A DNA stretch of 64,000 nt from Inia geoffrensis (GCA_036417435.1 CM070902.1:137691886-137755885), one strand, 5' to 3'. Shown: positions 1-12,239, counted from the stretch's first letter. The notes: a model not told the origin generated them from the letters alone. Translations and numbers: made by a program.

Positions 1-3000
1 ATGCAAACACATGTAGGCTAAACAATACACTAATAAATAACCAAGAGATCACTTAAGAAATAAAAGAGAAATAGAAAAATACCTAGAAACAAATGACAAT
101 GAAAACACAATGACCCAAAACCTATGGATTGCAGCAAAAGCAGTTCTGAGAGGGAAGTTTATAGCAATACAATCCTACATCAAGAAATAAGAAAAATCTC
201 AAACAACCTACACTTACAGCTAACACAAATAGAGAAGGAACCAAAAAAACCCAAAGTTAGCAGAAGGAAAGAAATCATAAAGATCAGATCATAAATAAAT
301 GAAAGAGAAATGAAGGAAATGATAGCAAAGATCAATAAAACTAAAAGTTGGTGCTTTGAGAAGATAAACAAAATTGATAAACCATTATTAGCCAGACTCA
401 TCAAGAAAAAAAGGGAGAAGATTCAATTAAACAGAATTAGAAATGAAAAAAGAGAAGTAACAACTGATTCTGCAGAAATACAAAGGATCATGAGAGATTA
501 CTACAAGCAACTATATGCCAATGAAATGGGCAACCTGGAAGAAATGGACAAATTCTTAGAAAAGCACAACCTTCCGAGACTGAACCAGGAAGGAATAGAA
601 AATATAAACCGACCAATCACAAGCACTGAAATTGAAAGTGTGATTAAAAATCTTCCAACAAACAAAAGCCTAAGACCAGACGGCTTCACAGGCGAATTCT
701 ATCAAACGTTTAGAGAAGAGCTAACACCTACCCTTCTCAAACTTTTCCAAAATATAGCAGAGGGAGGAACACTCCAAAACTCATTCTCCGAGGCCACCAT
801 CACCCTGATACCAAAACCAGACAAAGATGTCACAAAAAAAGAAAACTACAGGGCAATATCACTGATGAACATAGATGCAAAAACCCTCAAAAAAATACTA
901 GCAAACAGAATCCAACAGCACATTAAAAGGTTCATACACCATGATCAAGTGGGGTTTATGCCAGGAATGCATGGATTCTTCAATATATGCAAATCAATCA
1001 ATGAGATACACCAAATTAAGAAACTGAAGGATAAAAACTATATGATCATCTCAATAGATGCAGAAAAAGCTTCTGACAAAATGTAACACCCATTTATGAT
1101 AAAAAAAACTCTATAGAAAGTAGGCATAGAGGGAACCTACTTCAACATAATAAAGGCCATATTTGACAAACCCACAACCAACATTGTTCTCAGTGGTGAA
1201 AAACTGAAACCATTTCCTCTAAGATCAGGAACAAGACTAGGTTGCCTACTCCCACTATTATTATTCAACATAGTCTTGGAAGTTTTAGCCACAGCAATCA
1301 GAGAAAAAAAAGGAATAAAAGGAATCCAAACCTGAAAAAAAGAAGTAAAACTGTCACTGTTTGCAGATGACATGATACTATACATACAGAATCCTAAAGA
1401 TGTCACCAGAAAACTACTAGAGCTACTCAATGAATTTGGTAAAGTAGCAGGATACAAAATTAGTGCACAGAAATTTCTTGCATTCCTATACAGTAATGAT
1501 GAAAAATCTGAAAAAGAAATTAAGGAAACACTCCCATTTACCTCTGCAACAAAAAGAATAAAATACCTAGGAATAAACCTACTTAAGGAGACAAAAGACC
1601 TGTATGCAGAAAACGATAAGACACTGATGAAAGAAATTAAAGCCGATACAGATGGAGAGATATACCATGTTCTTGGATTGGAAGAATCAACATTGTGAAA
1701 ATGATTATACTACCCAAAGCAATCTACAGATTCAATGCAAACCCTATCAAACTACCAATGGCATTTTTCACAGAACTAAAACAAAAAATTTCACAGTTCG
1801 TATGGAAACACAAAAGGCCCCAAAGAGCCAAAGCAATCGAGAAAGAAAAACGGAGCTGGAGGAATCAGGCTCCCTGACTTCAGATTATATTACAAAGCTA
1901 CAGTAATCAAGACGGTATGGTACTGGCACAAAAACAGAAATATAGATCAATGGAACAGGATAGAAAGCCCAGAGATAAACCCAAGCACATATGGTCGCCT
2001 TATCTTTGATAAAGGAGGCAAGAATATGCAATGGAGAAAAAACGGCCTGTTCAGTAAGTGGTGCTGGGAAAACTGGACAGCTACATGTAAAAGAATGAAA
2101 TTAGAACACTCCCTAACACCATACACAAAAATAAACTCAAAATGGATTAAAGACCTAAATGTAAGGCCAGAAACTATCAAACTCTTAGAGGAAAACATAG
2201 GCAGGACACTCTATGACATAAATCACAGCAAGATCCTTCTGATCCACCTCCTAGAGAAATGGAAATAAAAACAAAAATAAACAAATGGGACCTAATGAAA
2301 CTTCAAAGCTTTTGCACAGCAAAGGAAACCATAAACAAGGCCAAAAGACATCCCTCAGAATGGGAGAAAATATTTACAAACAAAGCAACTGACAAAGGAT
2401 TAATCTCCAAAATTTACAAGCAGCTTATGCAGCTCAATATCAAAAACACAAACAACCCAATCCAAAAATGGGCAGAAGATCTAAATAGACATTTCTCCAA
2501 AGAAGATATACAGATTGCCAACAAACACATGAAAGGATGCTCAACATCACTAATCATTAGAGAAATGCAAATCAAAACTACAATGAGGTATCACCTCACA
2601 CCAGTCAGAATGGCCATCATCAAAAAATCTACAGTCAAGAAATGCTGGAGAGGGTGTGGAGAAAAGGGAACCCTCTTGCACTGTTGGTGGGAATGTAAAT
2701 TGATACAGTCACTATGGAGAACAGTATGGAGGTTCCTTCAAAAACTAAAAATAGAACTACCGTATGACCCAGCAATCCCACTACTGGGCATATACCCTGA
2801 GAAAACCATAATTCAAAAAGATGCATGCACCTCAATGTTCGTTGCAGCACTAATTACAATAGCCAGGACATGGAAGCAACCTGAGTATCCATCGACAGAT
2901 GAATGGATAAAGAAGATGTGGCACATATATACAATGGAATATGACTCAGCCATAAAAAGAAATGAAATTGAGTTATTTGTAGTGAGGTGGATGGACCTAG

Positions 3001-3455
3001 AGTCTGTCATACAGAGTGAAGTAAGTCAGAAAGAGAAAAACAAATACCACATGCTAACACATATATACGGAATCTAAAAAGCATAAAAAAGATTCTGAAG
3101 AACCCAGGGGTGGGACAGAAATAAAGACGCAGAAGAGAATGGATTTGAGGACATGGGGAGGGAGAAGGGTAAGTTGGGACGAAATGAGAGTGGCATGGAC
3201 ATATATACACCACCAAAGGTAAAACAGGTATCTAGTAGGAAGCAGCCGCATAGCACAGGGAGATCAGCTCGGTGCTTTGTGACCACTTAGAGGGGTGGGA
3301 TATGGAGGGTGGGAGGGAGATGCAAGAGGGAGGGGATATGAGGATATATGTATACATATAGCTGATTCATTTTGTTACATGGCAGAAACTAACACAACAT
3401 TGTAAAGCAATTACACTCCAATAAAGATGTTAAAGAAAAAAAAAAAAGGAAAAAG
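1..3455 (+). mobile_element. L1 LINE, 5'-truncated: ORF2 part and 3' UTR
   Basis: This LINE-1 retrotransposon begins outside the window and lies antisense to TMEM131L. ORF2 pieces are readable in order: the region before the reverse transcriptase (310-1083), the catalytic FADDMILY motif at 1360-1383, and the cysteine-rich C-terminal part (2259-3077). ORF2 is broken: a stop follows residue KM near 1084, there is a TGA at 1333-1335 where L1 proteins have Gly, and frame changes occur around 1700-2000. It is therefore inactive. The 3' UTR with its G-rich tract (about 3110-3340) and AATAAA-containing end lead to an A-rich tail near 3438-3455. Fairly few lesions suggest a moderately young copy. Confidence 0.93.
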
Positions 3456-3938
3456 AAAAAGTCAGCTGTAATGGATATTTTGGCGTCAACTAGGGAAATG
3501 TGAATCCAGACTGTATATCAGCTCATATAATTGCATCATTGTTAAGTTTACTGGGTATGTAATGGCAGTGTAGTTATATGTAGGAGAATGTTCTCCTTCA
3601 AAAAGAATGTCTTTCCTAATAAAGTAACGAGGGTTGAAGTATCATGATGTCTACAGCTTACTTTCAGATGACTCAGCAAAAAGAAAATGTATGTATGTGC
3701 ACATAGATACAGACGTAGAGAGAGAGGAAAAAGCAAAAGTGGTAAAATGTAAACAACCACTGAGTCTAGATTGATTGGGAATATTTGAATATTTACAATA
3801 TTATGCTTTTCAAATCATCTGAGGTTTGAAATTTGTCAAAATAAAAGGCTAGATATTAAAAATTCAGTGTTGAAATTTCAATAAAGTATTATGTCACAAT
3901 GTCTCCCCAGTGCTGAACAAAGAGAGGTGAAAACATAC
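3456..3938. other. Intron sequence, unassigned
   Basis: This is intron between the L1 tail and the exon at 3939. It is AT-rich, with no exon, repeat head or RNA gene that I can recognise. Confidence 0.6.
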
Positions 3939-4056
3939 TTGCAGACGTCACCGTTTTTTAATTTCTTCCATCTTTCATACAGTGTATTTGCAAGTTCGGA
4001 ATCCACATCCCAGGTAGACCAATCCAGAGAAAGGCTCCCTTCCCAGTTAGGATTTT
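3939..4056 (-). CDS. TMEM131L: TMEM131L exon, last one before the left edge
   Basis: This 118-nt exon has acceptor TTGTAG before 4056 and donor GTATGT after 3939. Two bases complete the split codon from the previous exon (giving E where human has G). Then come 38 codons, [20 protein letters not shown] followed by [18 protein letters not shown], and two bases of the next K codon. Human carries an N-G-S sequon at the position of this copy's E-G-S. The gene continues leftward beyond the window. Confidence 0.93.
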
Positions 4057-5140
4057 CTACAAGTTAAATCAGATGTACTATTTAGATGTACGGAAAACAC
4101 AATTCACTTAGTAAATGATGCCAAGGGCTGAGGGTTAAAACTTCTCAAACTGAGAGGACGGTAAAGTGATCAATGCCCCCCTGTCCTCGGATTGCTTTAC
4201 TAAAAGTCCCTCTAACTCAATGGCAAATGATATATCAAATCAAAGAAACGTATAAAACAAAACTAAATCGAATTATGTGAAGGTAATAACATAAAAGACA
4301 CATGGCTCATGAATACAGTCTGAAACAAGTTAAAAATCATACTCGGACCACGTTTAACAGCTTTATACCTAAAAGGCTAAACTGCTTCCACATAAGTGCT
4401 AGTCATCATCTAAGCCGGGTTACTAGGCAGAATGCTGATGGGCAAACAGCAAGCCTCAGAAGAGAGCCCAGAGCAGGGCTCAATCTAGAGAAGGTGAGTG
4501 TTTACATTTGTAAGCTGGTCTCCGGCTCACCTTGCCCTCTCTACTTATCTGTTCTGTCTTATCTGTGCTAAAGAGCATTATCAGGGCGGAAAAGTGGGAA
4601 TCTCCCAAAGGAAATCTCTGTGCTATAACACTGTCCTTAGATTACATATTTTAATAAGTCAAAAAGCAGGAAGAAAACCAGGAACAGCTTTCTCTATCAA
4701 CACCCTGGCCCTCAGCCTCAGACAACAACTAGCGCTCCCTATACGATGTTTATGCTCCTGTACTAGAGTCTTCAAATACAATTCCAAATTATTTTTTTAC
4801 TAACTTCTAGTCAGCCCTTTTATAAAAGAACCCGAATCTTCCAATTGTTCCTGGCAACAAGGTTGCTATGATGATCAAATAACGTGTCTGAAAAAAATCC
4901 CTTACAAAAGTACAGGCTAAGACTTAAGGGGGCTTTAATTACACAAGCACTCGGATGTTTTTGGAGGATTCTTAACAATTTCAAGTCGTTCTATTAATGA
5001 TCATGCTCTTAAAGAACAGAATATGATGCAATGACGTTAACAGGACTAATTATTCCATCTACAAATACGAATTTTTCTCACTACTTCCCACCCAACCCCA
5101 AACTAGAGTTCTACAAAAAGCCTAAGGGCAAAATACTTAC
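4057..5140 (-). other. TMEM131L: TMEM131L intron
   Basis: Intron of about 1.1 kb between two exons. The short open frames at 4302-4571 and 4498-4803 on the plus strand have no recognisable protein content. No SINE is inserted here. Confidence 0.7.
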
Positions 5141-5210
5141 CCGCGTTTGATTTTCCCATGAAATAATGCATGCCACAATGTGCTATCACTTCAAAACCCA
5201 GACTCCCTTC
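5141..5210 (-). CDS. TMEM131L: TMEM131L exon
   Basis: This 70-nt exon has acceptor ATCTAG before 5210 and donor GTAAGT after 5141. It encodes 23 residues plus one base: [20 protein letters not shown], then S-N-A. It agrees with human over the whole length apart from N for K near the end. It was found by translating the minus strand, being too short for a long ORF. Confidence 0.93.
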
Positions 5211-6524
5211 CTAGATTGAAAAGTAATATATGAATAACTTACAACACAACACTAAACACAAAAATCCTAATGCACTCAAATGCGTAGCAGACGTTGGCCT
5301 CCACCTCAGCGAACTTCCCTTTGACCAGAAGCCAAACTGCTAGAAAGGGGTTTCTTGGCTTCCTTTCTCCTTGAATGAGAGCTCTAACTGTCTATCACTG
5401 GCAGGGTCACTACAGTGGATTCTGTGCAATAATCAATGCCCACAGTGACACCCCTCGGGCCTGACAGACACCAAGCTGCCTTCTGAATTCAAGATTAAAT
5501 TAGTCTCAGGACATTCTTAGTAGGGTTTTTTAACAAACTGTACTCTAATCCATAGTAACTCCTAAGCTACTCAGGACATTTAAATGAATGTCGCACTTCC
5601 TAGGCTCGGCAAGCAGACCTGCTGCTTCCACACATTCCTGCAGCCTGCCTGCTCCCTCCCAGTCACGCTTCCGGTATGCATCCTTTGATGGGAAAAGGAA
5701 ATTCCCAAGAAACCTCCCCTGCTCAAAATATGGATGAATGAAATTAACCTTACATTTTGTTTAGCTTAATTTTAGAAGCCCTATCTTTAAGTGTTTAGCT
5801 AAACATGAGGCACTTCTATCTATGAAACACCAACGCTAGTTAAGTGAGAAAAATCATAAAGATGGTTGCATGAATGTCTCATAGTGAAAAATTAGAACCC
5901 AGCATTATACAGAAGAGCTTGTATCAAAAAGAAGCAATAACAGTAACTAAATAAAAAAGAAATAAACATTAAGAAAAAATGAGGCATGTTTAAGATAAGA
6001 TCTAAATTAAATACAATTTACCCAGATTTTAGAAAGCATTTTCTTAATTGTGAACCCTTTCAGGCTTTAGATTTGGCCCGCTAAGGAAATTCAAGGATTA
6101 TGAGCAGCTGGGAGCCAGTTGCCAGAGGTCTAAATAAAACATTTAACGAGTTAGTTTATTTGAAGTCATTGCAAGTATGTACTAAAAGCTCAACTGTGTT
6201 TGCTACAGCAAGCACATATTCCTTGCTCCATACATCTTGGAAACAAGTGAAAATGAGATCTATCGACCTGTAATGCCTTATTTCATTTGAAAATTACCTC
6301 ATATCACTTTATGAGAAATAGAAACTCTTTCCAAATAAAGATTTCTGTATCTGAACAATTTATCATCTAAGACTGGCCTGGTAATATCCTTCAATTTCTT
6401 AGGCAGCCTTAAAACACATGAGCTCAACTCGGTCAATAAAGTCCAAGCACCGTAAGATAAGTTAATAAAAAGAAACAATAATTATTCCAAAAATCAGAAC
6501 ACATATGTACTGTGTAAACAATAC
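5211..6524 (-). other. TMEM131L: TMEM131L intron
   Basis: Intron of about 1.3 kb, mostly AT-rich unique-looking sequence. I see no SINE, L1 tail or extra exon in it. Confidence 0.7.
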
Positions 6525-6695
6525 CTTGGTCGGCGCCAAGTAAATCTGCAGAGGTACTGCAAAAACAGCACCTACGTTTGTAGTCAAAAATACACGGGTG
6601 AATAGATTTATGGCAAAGTCTTTAACGGCAAGTTTCAAAGAAAATATTTTCCAACAGCCTGGAGGTAGAAATAAAGGGCCAGTGAAATTCAGAAT
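6525..6695 (-). CDS. TMEM131L: TMEM131L exon, luminal repeat
   Basis: This 171-nt, phase 0-0 exon has acceptor TTTTTAG before 6695 and donor GTATTG after 6525. It encodes 57 residues starting [20 protein letters not shown] and ending [15 protein letters not shown] is a likely sequon, and the FLPPGCW motif is conserved with human, where N follows W instead of K. The exon has no stop in frame. It was not visible as one long ORF because the open frame ends soon after the splice sites. Confidence 0.94.
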
Positions 6696-7257
6696 CTAAA
6701 AAGAAAAGAAGTAAGAGAAATTACTTTCCTAACTAACGCTAATTATGACTAAAATCATTATAATGTGTGATACTAAAGTTTTTCTATACTTCGAGAAATA
6801 CAATTTTACTCAGTTATTTCCAGGTCCAATATTGAAATATTTTTATATAAATGATAGGTTTCACTTAATATTTAGCATGCAACTGTTTTTAAATTACACA
6901 AAAGTAATCTCGGAATGTTCCTAGGCAGTATTTTACAAAAACCTAGCATTGTATCACGAACCAGGCTTCTTTTTACTAAATATAATCTTTTTAGAATAAA
7001 TTATAATTTATAATATTTTTAAATGATGGTAACAGCAAATATCTCTACAAGATGTATCCTGGTCCCTTTGAGCTCCTTGAACAATAGTTTGAAAAAAATA
7101 AAGAGAGCCTAAATGTAATTCTGAAAACGTTAAAAGAAACACACTTGCTTTAAAATTCATTAAGTCAAAGTAAGATTTTGTAAATATCAGTTTCATAGTA
7201 TTTGACACTAAACAAATCTTAAAATAGGCTAAACTTGGATAAAAATACCATGTGTAC
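6696..7257 (-). other. TMEM131L: TMEM131L intron
   Basis: AT-rich intron of 562 bp. No repeat or extra exon was recognised. Confidence 0.7.
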
Positions 7258-7411
7258 CTTTAAAACACGCTTCGTCTCCTTGGAAACAAACACATCATTC
7301 AATACAACACCACGGTCAAAATGGTTGAGGTACCACATTGACCAAAGCCCCGATGTGTTCTCATGAGTCTCTATGTGAAACTGGGTGGCAGAAGAGTCCA
7401 TTCGAAAATAC
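7258..7411 (-). CDS. TMEM131L: TMEM131L exon, luminal repeat
   Basis: This 154-nt exon has acceptor TTCACAG before 7411 and donor GTACAC after 7258. The first base completes a codon, then come 51 codons starting [20 protein letters not shown], with [11 protein letters not shown] next, and ending [15 protein letters not shown] is a likely sequon. The exon itself is intact. In the human protein the preceding residues end in A-Q-G, which fits a preceding exon ending in phase 2. Confidence 0.95.
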
Positions 7412-9628
7412 CTGTGAACACAGGACATGCAATGCCATCAGCCCTGTGTGTGCAACAGCCGTTAGCGTGCGAATGAGCCTCTAACTGCAAAAACGGTAGC
7501 CGCATAAAATGTCAGAGAACAAATGTTAAGTCCTGGCAAGGACCAGACAAGTTGCCTTCTTCAACCTTCCTGCCCACGAGTGGAGCATCTGAAGGCCAGA
7601 GGGTGCAATGGAGCCAGGACCAGGATGGCTCACAGAGGCCACCAGGCAAAACCAGGACCCGAATGTAACTCAGAAACTGTGCAGGAGTACTTCTGCCTTC
7701 TCCCACATGTGGCCGCCTGGCCTGGATCTGACCTCCGTCATTCAGCGTCTTCCCTCCCATCCTGCAAACCACCCTTTCACTTCCTACTAGCAGTGCTAAC
7801 GTAGGGAAGGCAAGTCGAGAGACAGAATCATGCAAGTCTCTGTTATATTTTTAAATCATCTCTAGATGGAGGGGGTGGAGGGGAACCACTCAATACCAGA
7901 GAAAGCGAAATTCACCCACCCTTGAGACACAGGAGAGGAGAGGCACGCTTTCAGTGTCGGAGTCTTTTTTTTCTTCCTGTCTTCTCTCATCCCACTGTCA
8001 CAGGATGGAGCTGTTTTGAGGTAGGAGGAAATAAATGTGAAGTATCAGTATCTCTTCTTTCATTATGCCCAAACGAAAACAAGATAAATGTTTTCTTTGT
8101 AACGTTTTAGTTCCTTCATTCTTCTGGCTCCAATAAAATCCTTTCTTGAACGCTATCTTTCCGCCTTCCTGGCTGGGTGCCCAGGAAGTTACCCAGAACG
8201 TGGTGTCTACCTACCCACCCCTCTTTCCTAGAGCAACCTCTCATTTCTTCTTTGGCAGGGGGTGGGGGAAAGAGAGTCAACGCTTTGTGGCTCTCCTTTC
8301 ACAAAGATCTTAAGTAAGAGGCAAGTCCTTAGGTCTGCAGAGATGACAAAAGTGAACAGTGAAGAGGCGTGTGTGGAGGCGTTGAGTGAGAAAGGAGCAG
8401 CTCAACCTGAGAGCATGGAGGAGGTCACAGCCAAAGTGGGCCCGCGCTGCAAAACACTGCTGAGGTATCAAATCACTTTCAAGCATTCCTTGAGCCATGG
8501 CAGAACATCAAAACACTGGTACTGAATTCTTGACTCTGATGCTAATACCCAACTCTTTTTTTTTCTCTTAGCTATATATATGGTTCCCCCCAAACTTCAA
8601 AACATTAACAAAAAGATGTGAAAATAAAAGTCTACCTTTCCCCGTGACTTCCCCACTACCTTAGGCAAAGGAAACAACTGCCCGCAGTCTCCCAAGAATC
8701 CTTCCAGGTGCTCTAACATATACAAATACACAGACACCCTTAGAAGAACGACACTGCTGATACTGCACACCCATGTATGCTTCGTAACACCTGCAGACAC
8801 TAGCCCCACCGCCCCCGGAGATGAACTACAATTCTCTGTCAGTGGAGGCTTACACTGTTCCTGCTGCCACAAACAATGCATAGTCCTGTATTACAGTTTT
8901 GAACATCTAGAGTGTATCTCCAGATAACCTTCTAGAAGTAGAATTAAGGATCAGAGAGCACATAGGCACATCTTCAATTTTCACAGAGACTGCCAATTTT
9001 CCCTCCCAGAAAGGCTGTATCAATTTATACCCATGTCAAAAATATGAGTTTTTTTTTCTTCCTAATCATTACCAACACAGAGTATTAACGTTCTGTTTGA
9101 TCTTCATAGATCTAAGTCATAAATTATACCTCATGTATTGCTTCAAGTTAACATTTCTTTCAGTGTTAAGTGAGGTGGTGCTTGTTTTCTTATGTTTAAA
9201 ATGCATTTCTTTACAGAAATCTTTTGAACTATAAGTAAGACCCTGAAGATAGGATTGGGTTTATACTCGCTAGACATTCTGCATTGATTTCTACACAAAG
9301 AAACAAACCTGGGGCAGCTCAACCTCTCTGTGAAAGCAGTATGTCCATCAGACTCATATATAACCTGGTCTTTCAAATCACCAACTGAATTATGGTCTAT
9401 AAACTCAAAATCCTACACATGGGGCAGAATAAAAGCAGCATCACCATCACTTCTTCCATCACGCTACCTCTTATAACTGTTAAGTCTGTGGAATTGAAAC
9501 CGAGCCCATTCACTTCCTAAAGCCTTGCCTGCACTGTAGTTGTGAGTCATTTCATAGAAAGAACTGCAGGAATAACAACTGGATAATGAAAATAAAAAGA
9601 CAATCTCCAATATTTTTAAAATCCGTAC
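7412..9628 (-). other. TMEM131L: TMEM131L intron(s), expected exon not found
   Basis: This 2.2-kb stretch should contain an exon, because the flanking exons are out of phase. I checked the pyrimidine-rich acceptors on the minus strand and found no peptide resembling the human segment around T-S-C-D-S-G to V-A-Q-G. The interval holds a GC-richer block near 7530-7830, a sequence ending CAATAAAATCCTTTC near 8131, and an old L1-like piece near 8890-9060, but no clear coding exon. Confidence 0.6.
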
Positions 9629-9737
9629 CTTTGCAAGTAAAAGAGGCAATTTTTGTAAAGTTTGTTGTGGAAGTAGGTAGGAGTACTGGTTCAAACTGCA
9701 GAGACAGGGCATCTCTCTGTGAGAAATGATGTACATC
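9629..9737 (-). CDS. TMEM131L: TMEM131L exon, luminal repeat
   Basis: This 109-nt exon has acceptor TTACAG before 9737 and donor GTACGG after 9629. It encodes 36 residues plus one base: [20 protein letters not shown], then [20 protein letters not shown] is a likely glycosylation site. The leftover single base needs two bases from the next exon. The next exon I can find (7258-7411) offers only one before its TAT codon, so a further exon should lie between them. Confidence 0.94.
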
Positions 9738-10044
9738 CTGTAACAAAAAACAATCCACAGTACTGCTCTTAGCTGGAGAAGACTGATCCAGTTTGAATCA
9801 ACCCTGTTAAAATGACTAAGTAGCTCAGACTGGCAAAAAGAACAACTGCTCAGCAGATGTGCTTGTAATGGTAGGAAGGGGTGCTGACAACCTTCATCCA
9901 AATATGGGCTCGAGCAAGGGAGAATGGGTTTAAATGAAAGCAAAAGATAACAGAGACAAGTATTTTCTCAAAAATCCTCATGTTCTGCAATTAAATACAC
10001 ACTTGTAAGTTTAAACTACACTCTACGAAAGTATTTACAATTAC

Positions 10045-10103
10045 CTGTATCCATATAAGGCTGTTTCCTGAATGCAATATATACATATTCACTGCCGAAT
10101 CAT
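10045..10103 (-). CDS. TMEM131L: TMEM131L short exon
   Basis: This 59-nt exon is too short for simple ORF scanning and was found by translating the minus strand between neighbours. The acceptor is GGACAG before 10103 and the donor is GTAATTG after 10045. Two bases complete an Asp codon from the previous exon, followed by 19 codons: [19 protein letters not shown]. This matches human TMEM131L exactly as far as I recall, and it ends in phase 0. Confidence 0.93.
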
Positions 10104-11204
10104 CTGTCCAAAAGAATCAGAGCAATGAGATTAAAAGAAAGGGCCATCTCATCCTCACACCTTAATATAGTAGTTAAAATATCACATTACACATTTCTAT
10201 AAAAAAAATGTAACTCACTTTTCAACACTAAAATTGAAGTGAGGAGCTATTTTCTGTTGATTAAGTCACAAGAAAAAGGACCTTGGCAAAAAGATTGACC
10301 TGTCAACACAGGCTCTCTAAATGATGAACTACCAGTAGAAAAAGTCTCAGTTTAGGGTCATAGTACTACCCCCCTGGTGAAACTAACCAACTGGTCAGCT
10401 TCAAATAAAGTTAAGGTCTCCTATTGATTAGACAGCCCCTCATTTCCTTATCTGACAACCACACTTGGGAAAAATAAAACCCTGGACCTCAAAATGCAGG
10501 CTTCCCTTTAATCCTCACCAACAGAAGTGCTCCCCATGGGACAGGAGTCTTCTCTACACTGATGTCTACCTGGCCATTCTGGGAATCACCAGAAACTATG
10601 AACCCAAGGACAGGAAAGCTCTCCTGCTGACCCATGTCTACTACAGCCAATTCTGAGGACTAGGAAAGTAAACAATGTTTGACCAACAATTAAGACTGCC
10701 AATTTAAAACTATATTTTGGTACCATTTCTTTCTCTGAACGTGTATATGCGTGTATATACACACACACTCTCACTTACCAGAACAGTCTTGATAACCAAT
10801 GGATAAGAGCAAACCCTACATGATAAATCACATGGATCATATGTGTCTCCTCTTAGAAAATCTCTTAGGAACTTAAACTGATAAACTAGGTTATTTTTGG
10901 TAAGTAGGACACACGATTTCAAAGATAAAGTTCACAGAAATGAACACTGAAACTCACACTACTCTTACTGATCAGGCCTCCAGGAATAGGCAGCAGACAA
11001 CCAACTATTAAAAATATAAACAGCATGATTTGGTCAACTGAGCTTCTGCAAATCAGTAAAACAGAAACAAGAGACACAAGACTGCAAATACTTCGTGAAT
11101 ATTTATATTAGATTGTCGTGCCCACTTAATTAGTTTACTATCTTCAGAACGCCAAGAAAAACTCTTCCCAGGGAAACACAGAATGGTTTGCCGTTGCCAC
11201 TTAA

Positions 11205-11500
11205 TTTATTATTTATTTGTTTGTTTGTTTATCTTGTTGCTGCACGTGGGCTTTCTCTAGTTGCAGTTAGCGGGGGCTACTCTTCGTTGCGGTGCACGGG
11301 CTTCTCATTGCGGTGGCTTCTCTTGTTGCAAAGCATGGGCTCTAGGTGCACGGGCTTCAGTAGGTGTGGCACGCGGGCTCAGCCTGTGGCACACAGGCTT
11401 AGTTGCTCCGCGGCATGTGGGATCTTCCCGGACCAGGGCTCAAACCTGTGGTCCCCTGCACTGGCAGGCAGATTCTTAACCACTGCACCACCAGGGAAGT
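11205..11500 (-). mobile_element. CHR-type SINE, long form
   Basis: tRNA-Glu-derived SINE in inverted orientation. The head is at the right end (ACCACCAGGGAAGTCC) and the A-rich tail appears as TTTATTTG repeats at the left. It is flanked by a 14-bp TSD, CCGTTGCCACTTAA (11191-11204) and CCGTTGCCGCTTAA (11501-11514), with one mismatch. It lies in the same direction as the gene. Confidence 0.9.
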
Positions 11501-11708
11501 CCGTTGCCGCTTAACTTACCCCAAAATAATACAGCCTTACTAGCAGGTGCAGATTGAGAACCAGTTACTACTGCACTATTCTAATAATGAAAGCAAAGCC
11601 TCTCTGTCTCGGATTGTAATGATACGATCTATAAGTAAATGATATAGAATGATGACACAGGTTAATCAAAATATGTTGTAACAGAAAAGTTTAAAGATTG
11701 TACCTTAC

Positions 11709-11862
11709 CTGAGGTCTCAGATTTATCTGTAGCTACATAAATAATAGAGAGATGATCTAACAAATCTTGTGTGTTTTCTTCAAATTCTTTCGAGGCGTTT
11801 TCCATTGTTACAATTATGCTCATTTGTAGCCGTAAAACATCGTCTGATTCCACATAGCAACT
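11709..11862 (-). CDS. TMEM131L: TMEM131L exon, luminal beta domain
   Basis: This 154-nt exon has acceptor TCTCAG before 11862 and donor GTAAGG after 11709. It encodes 51 residues plus one base, starting [20 protein letters not shown], then E-N-A-S and continuing to [11 protein letters not shown]. Human reads G-C-Y-L-E at the start. ENAS is a likely sequon. There are no stops or frame breaks. Confidence 0.95.
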
Positions 11863-12061
11863 CTGAGATCAGAGGGATGGAGAAAAAGGAAAAACTCAAA
11901 AATATCATCTGAATTTTTTCATTTTGAACTTCACAGGGAAAAAGACACTTAAGGTAAGGGCATGTGCATTTCTGAGAACAGAACATGCTGTTTTATTTTT
12001 TATTTCTAAGCAAAGAGGCAGGAAGGAAGGCAGGAAGAAAACATTAAATTTTTTATTTTAC

Positions 12062-12139
12062 CTTTAGTTGCTGACACACTTTATTATGTAAACTGCATTC
12101 CAGTTGCACTTGCAAGAGGCTAGTGTTAGTGGTTTCTGC
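12062..12139 (-). CDS. TMEM131L: TMEM131L exon, luminal beta domain
   Basis: This 78-nt, phase 0-0 exon has acceptor CTTTTAG before 12139 and donor GTAAAAT after 12062. It encodes 26 residues: AETTNTSLLQVQLECSLHNK then VCQQLK. TNTS is a likely glycosylation sequon. Two cysteines match the human positions. It is separated from the next exon by a 199-bp intron, the shortest in the window, while the preceding intron is about 21 kb. Confidence 0.93.
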
Positions 12140-12239
12140 CTAAAAGCAGAAAAAAGGGGAGAAAGAAATTAAGAGGAAGCAAAAGGCACAATCTACTGTC
12201 AATAATAAACAGTCTATCATTTATACAGAAAGGACATTT

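Larger units (their letters stand above)
9738..11708 (-). other. TMEM131L: TMEM131L introns around the 59-nt exon
   Basis: 9738-10044 and 10104-11708 are intronic. The second holds one inverted SINE (11205-11500). A short CA/TA-rich run sits near 10741-10770. Nothing else was recognised. Confidence 0.7.

Noticed and set aside
310..3077. Reverse transcriptase gene as an active element or retron-like system
   Set aside because: It is L1 ORF2 with stops at 1084 and 1333 and frame changes; no ORF1 or 5' UTR is in view and the 3' UTR is typical L1.
7512..7835. 107-aa minus-strand open frame considered as the missing TMEM131L exon
   Set aside because: The peptide does not resemble the human segment, and no splice-bounded piece of length 1 mod 3 with matching residues was found in it.
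9143..9376. Minus-strand frame with an L-T-L-K-E-M stretch considered as the missing exon
   Set aside because: The similarity to human P-T-L-K-A is only a few residues, the frame hits a stop before any plausible donor, and the upstream acceptor is weak.
11188..11514. 108-aa open frame on the plus strand
   Set aside because: It covers the reverse complement of a CHR SINE with its TSDs. The same text recurs at 53931-54230 and 61841-62197.
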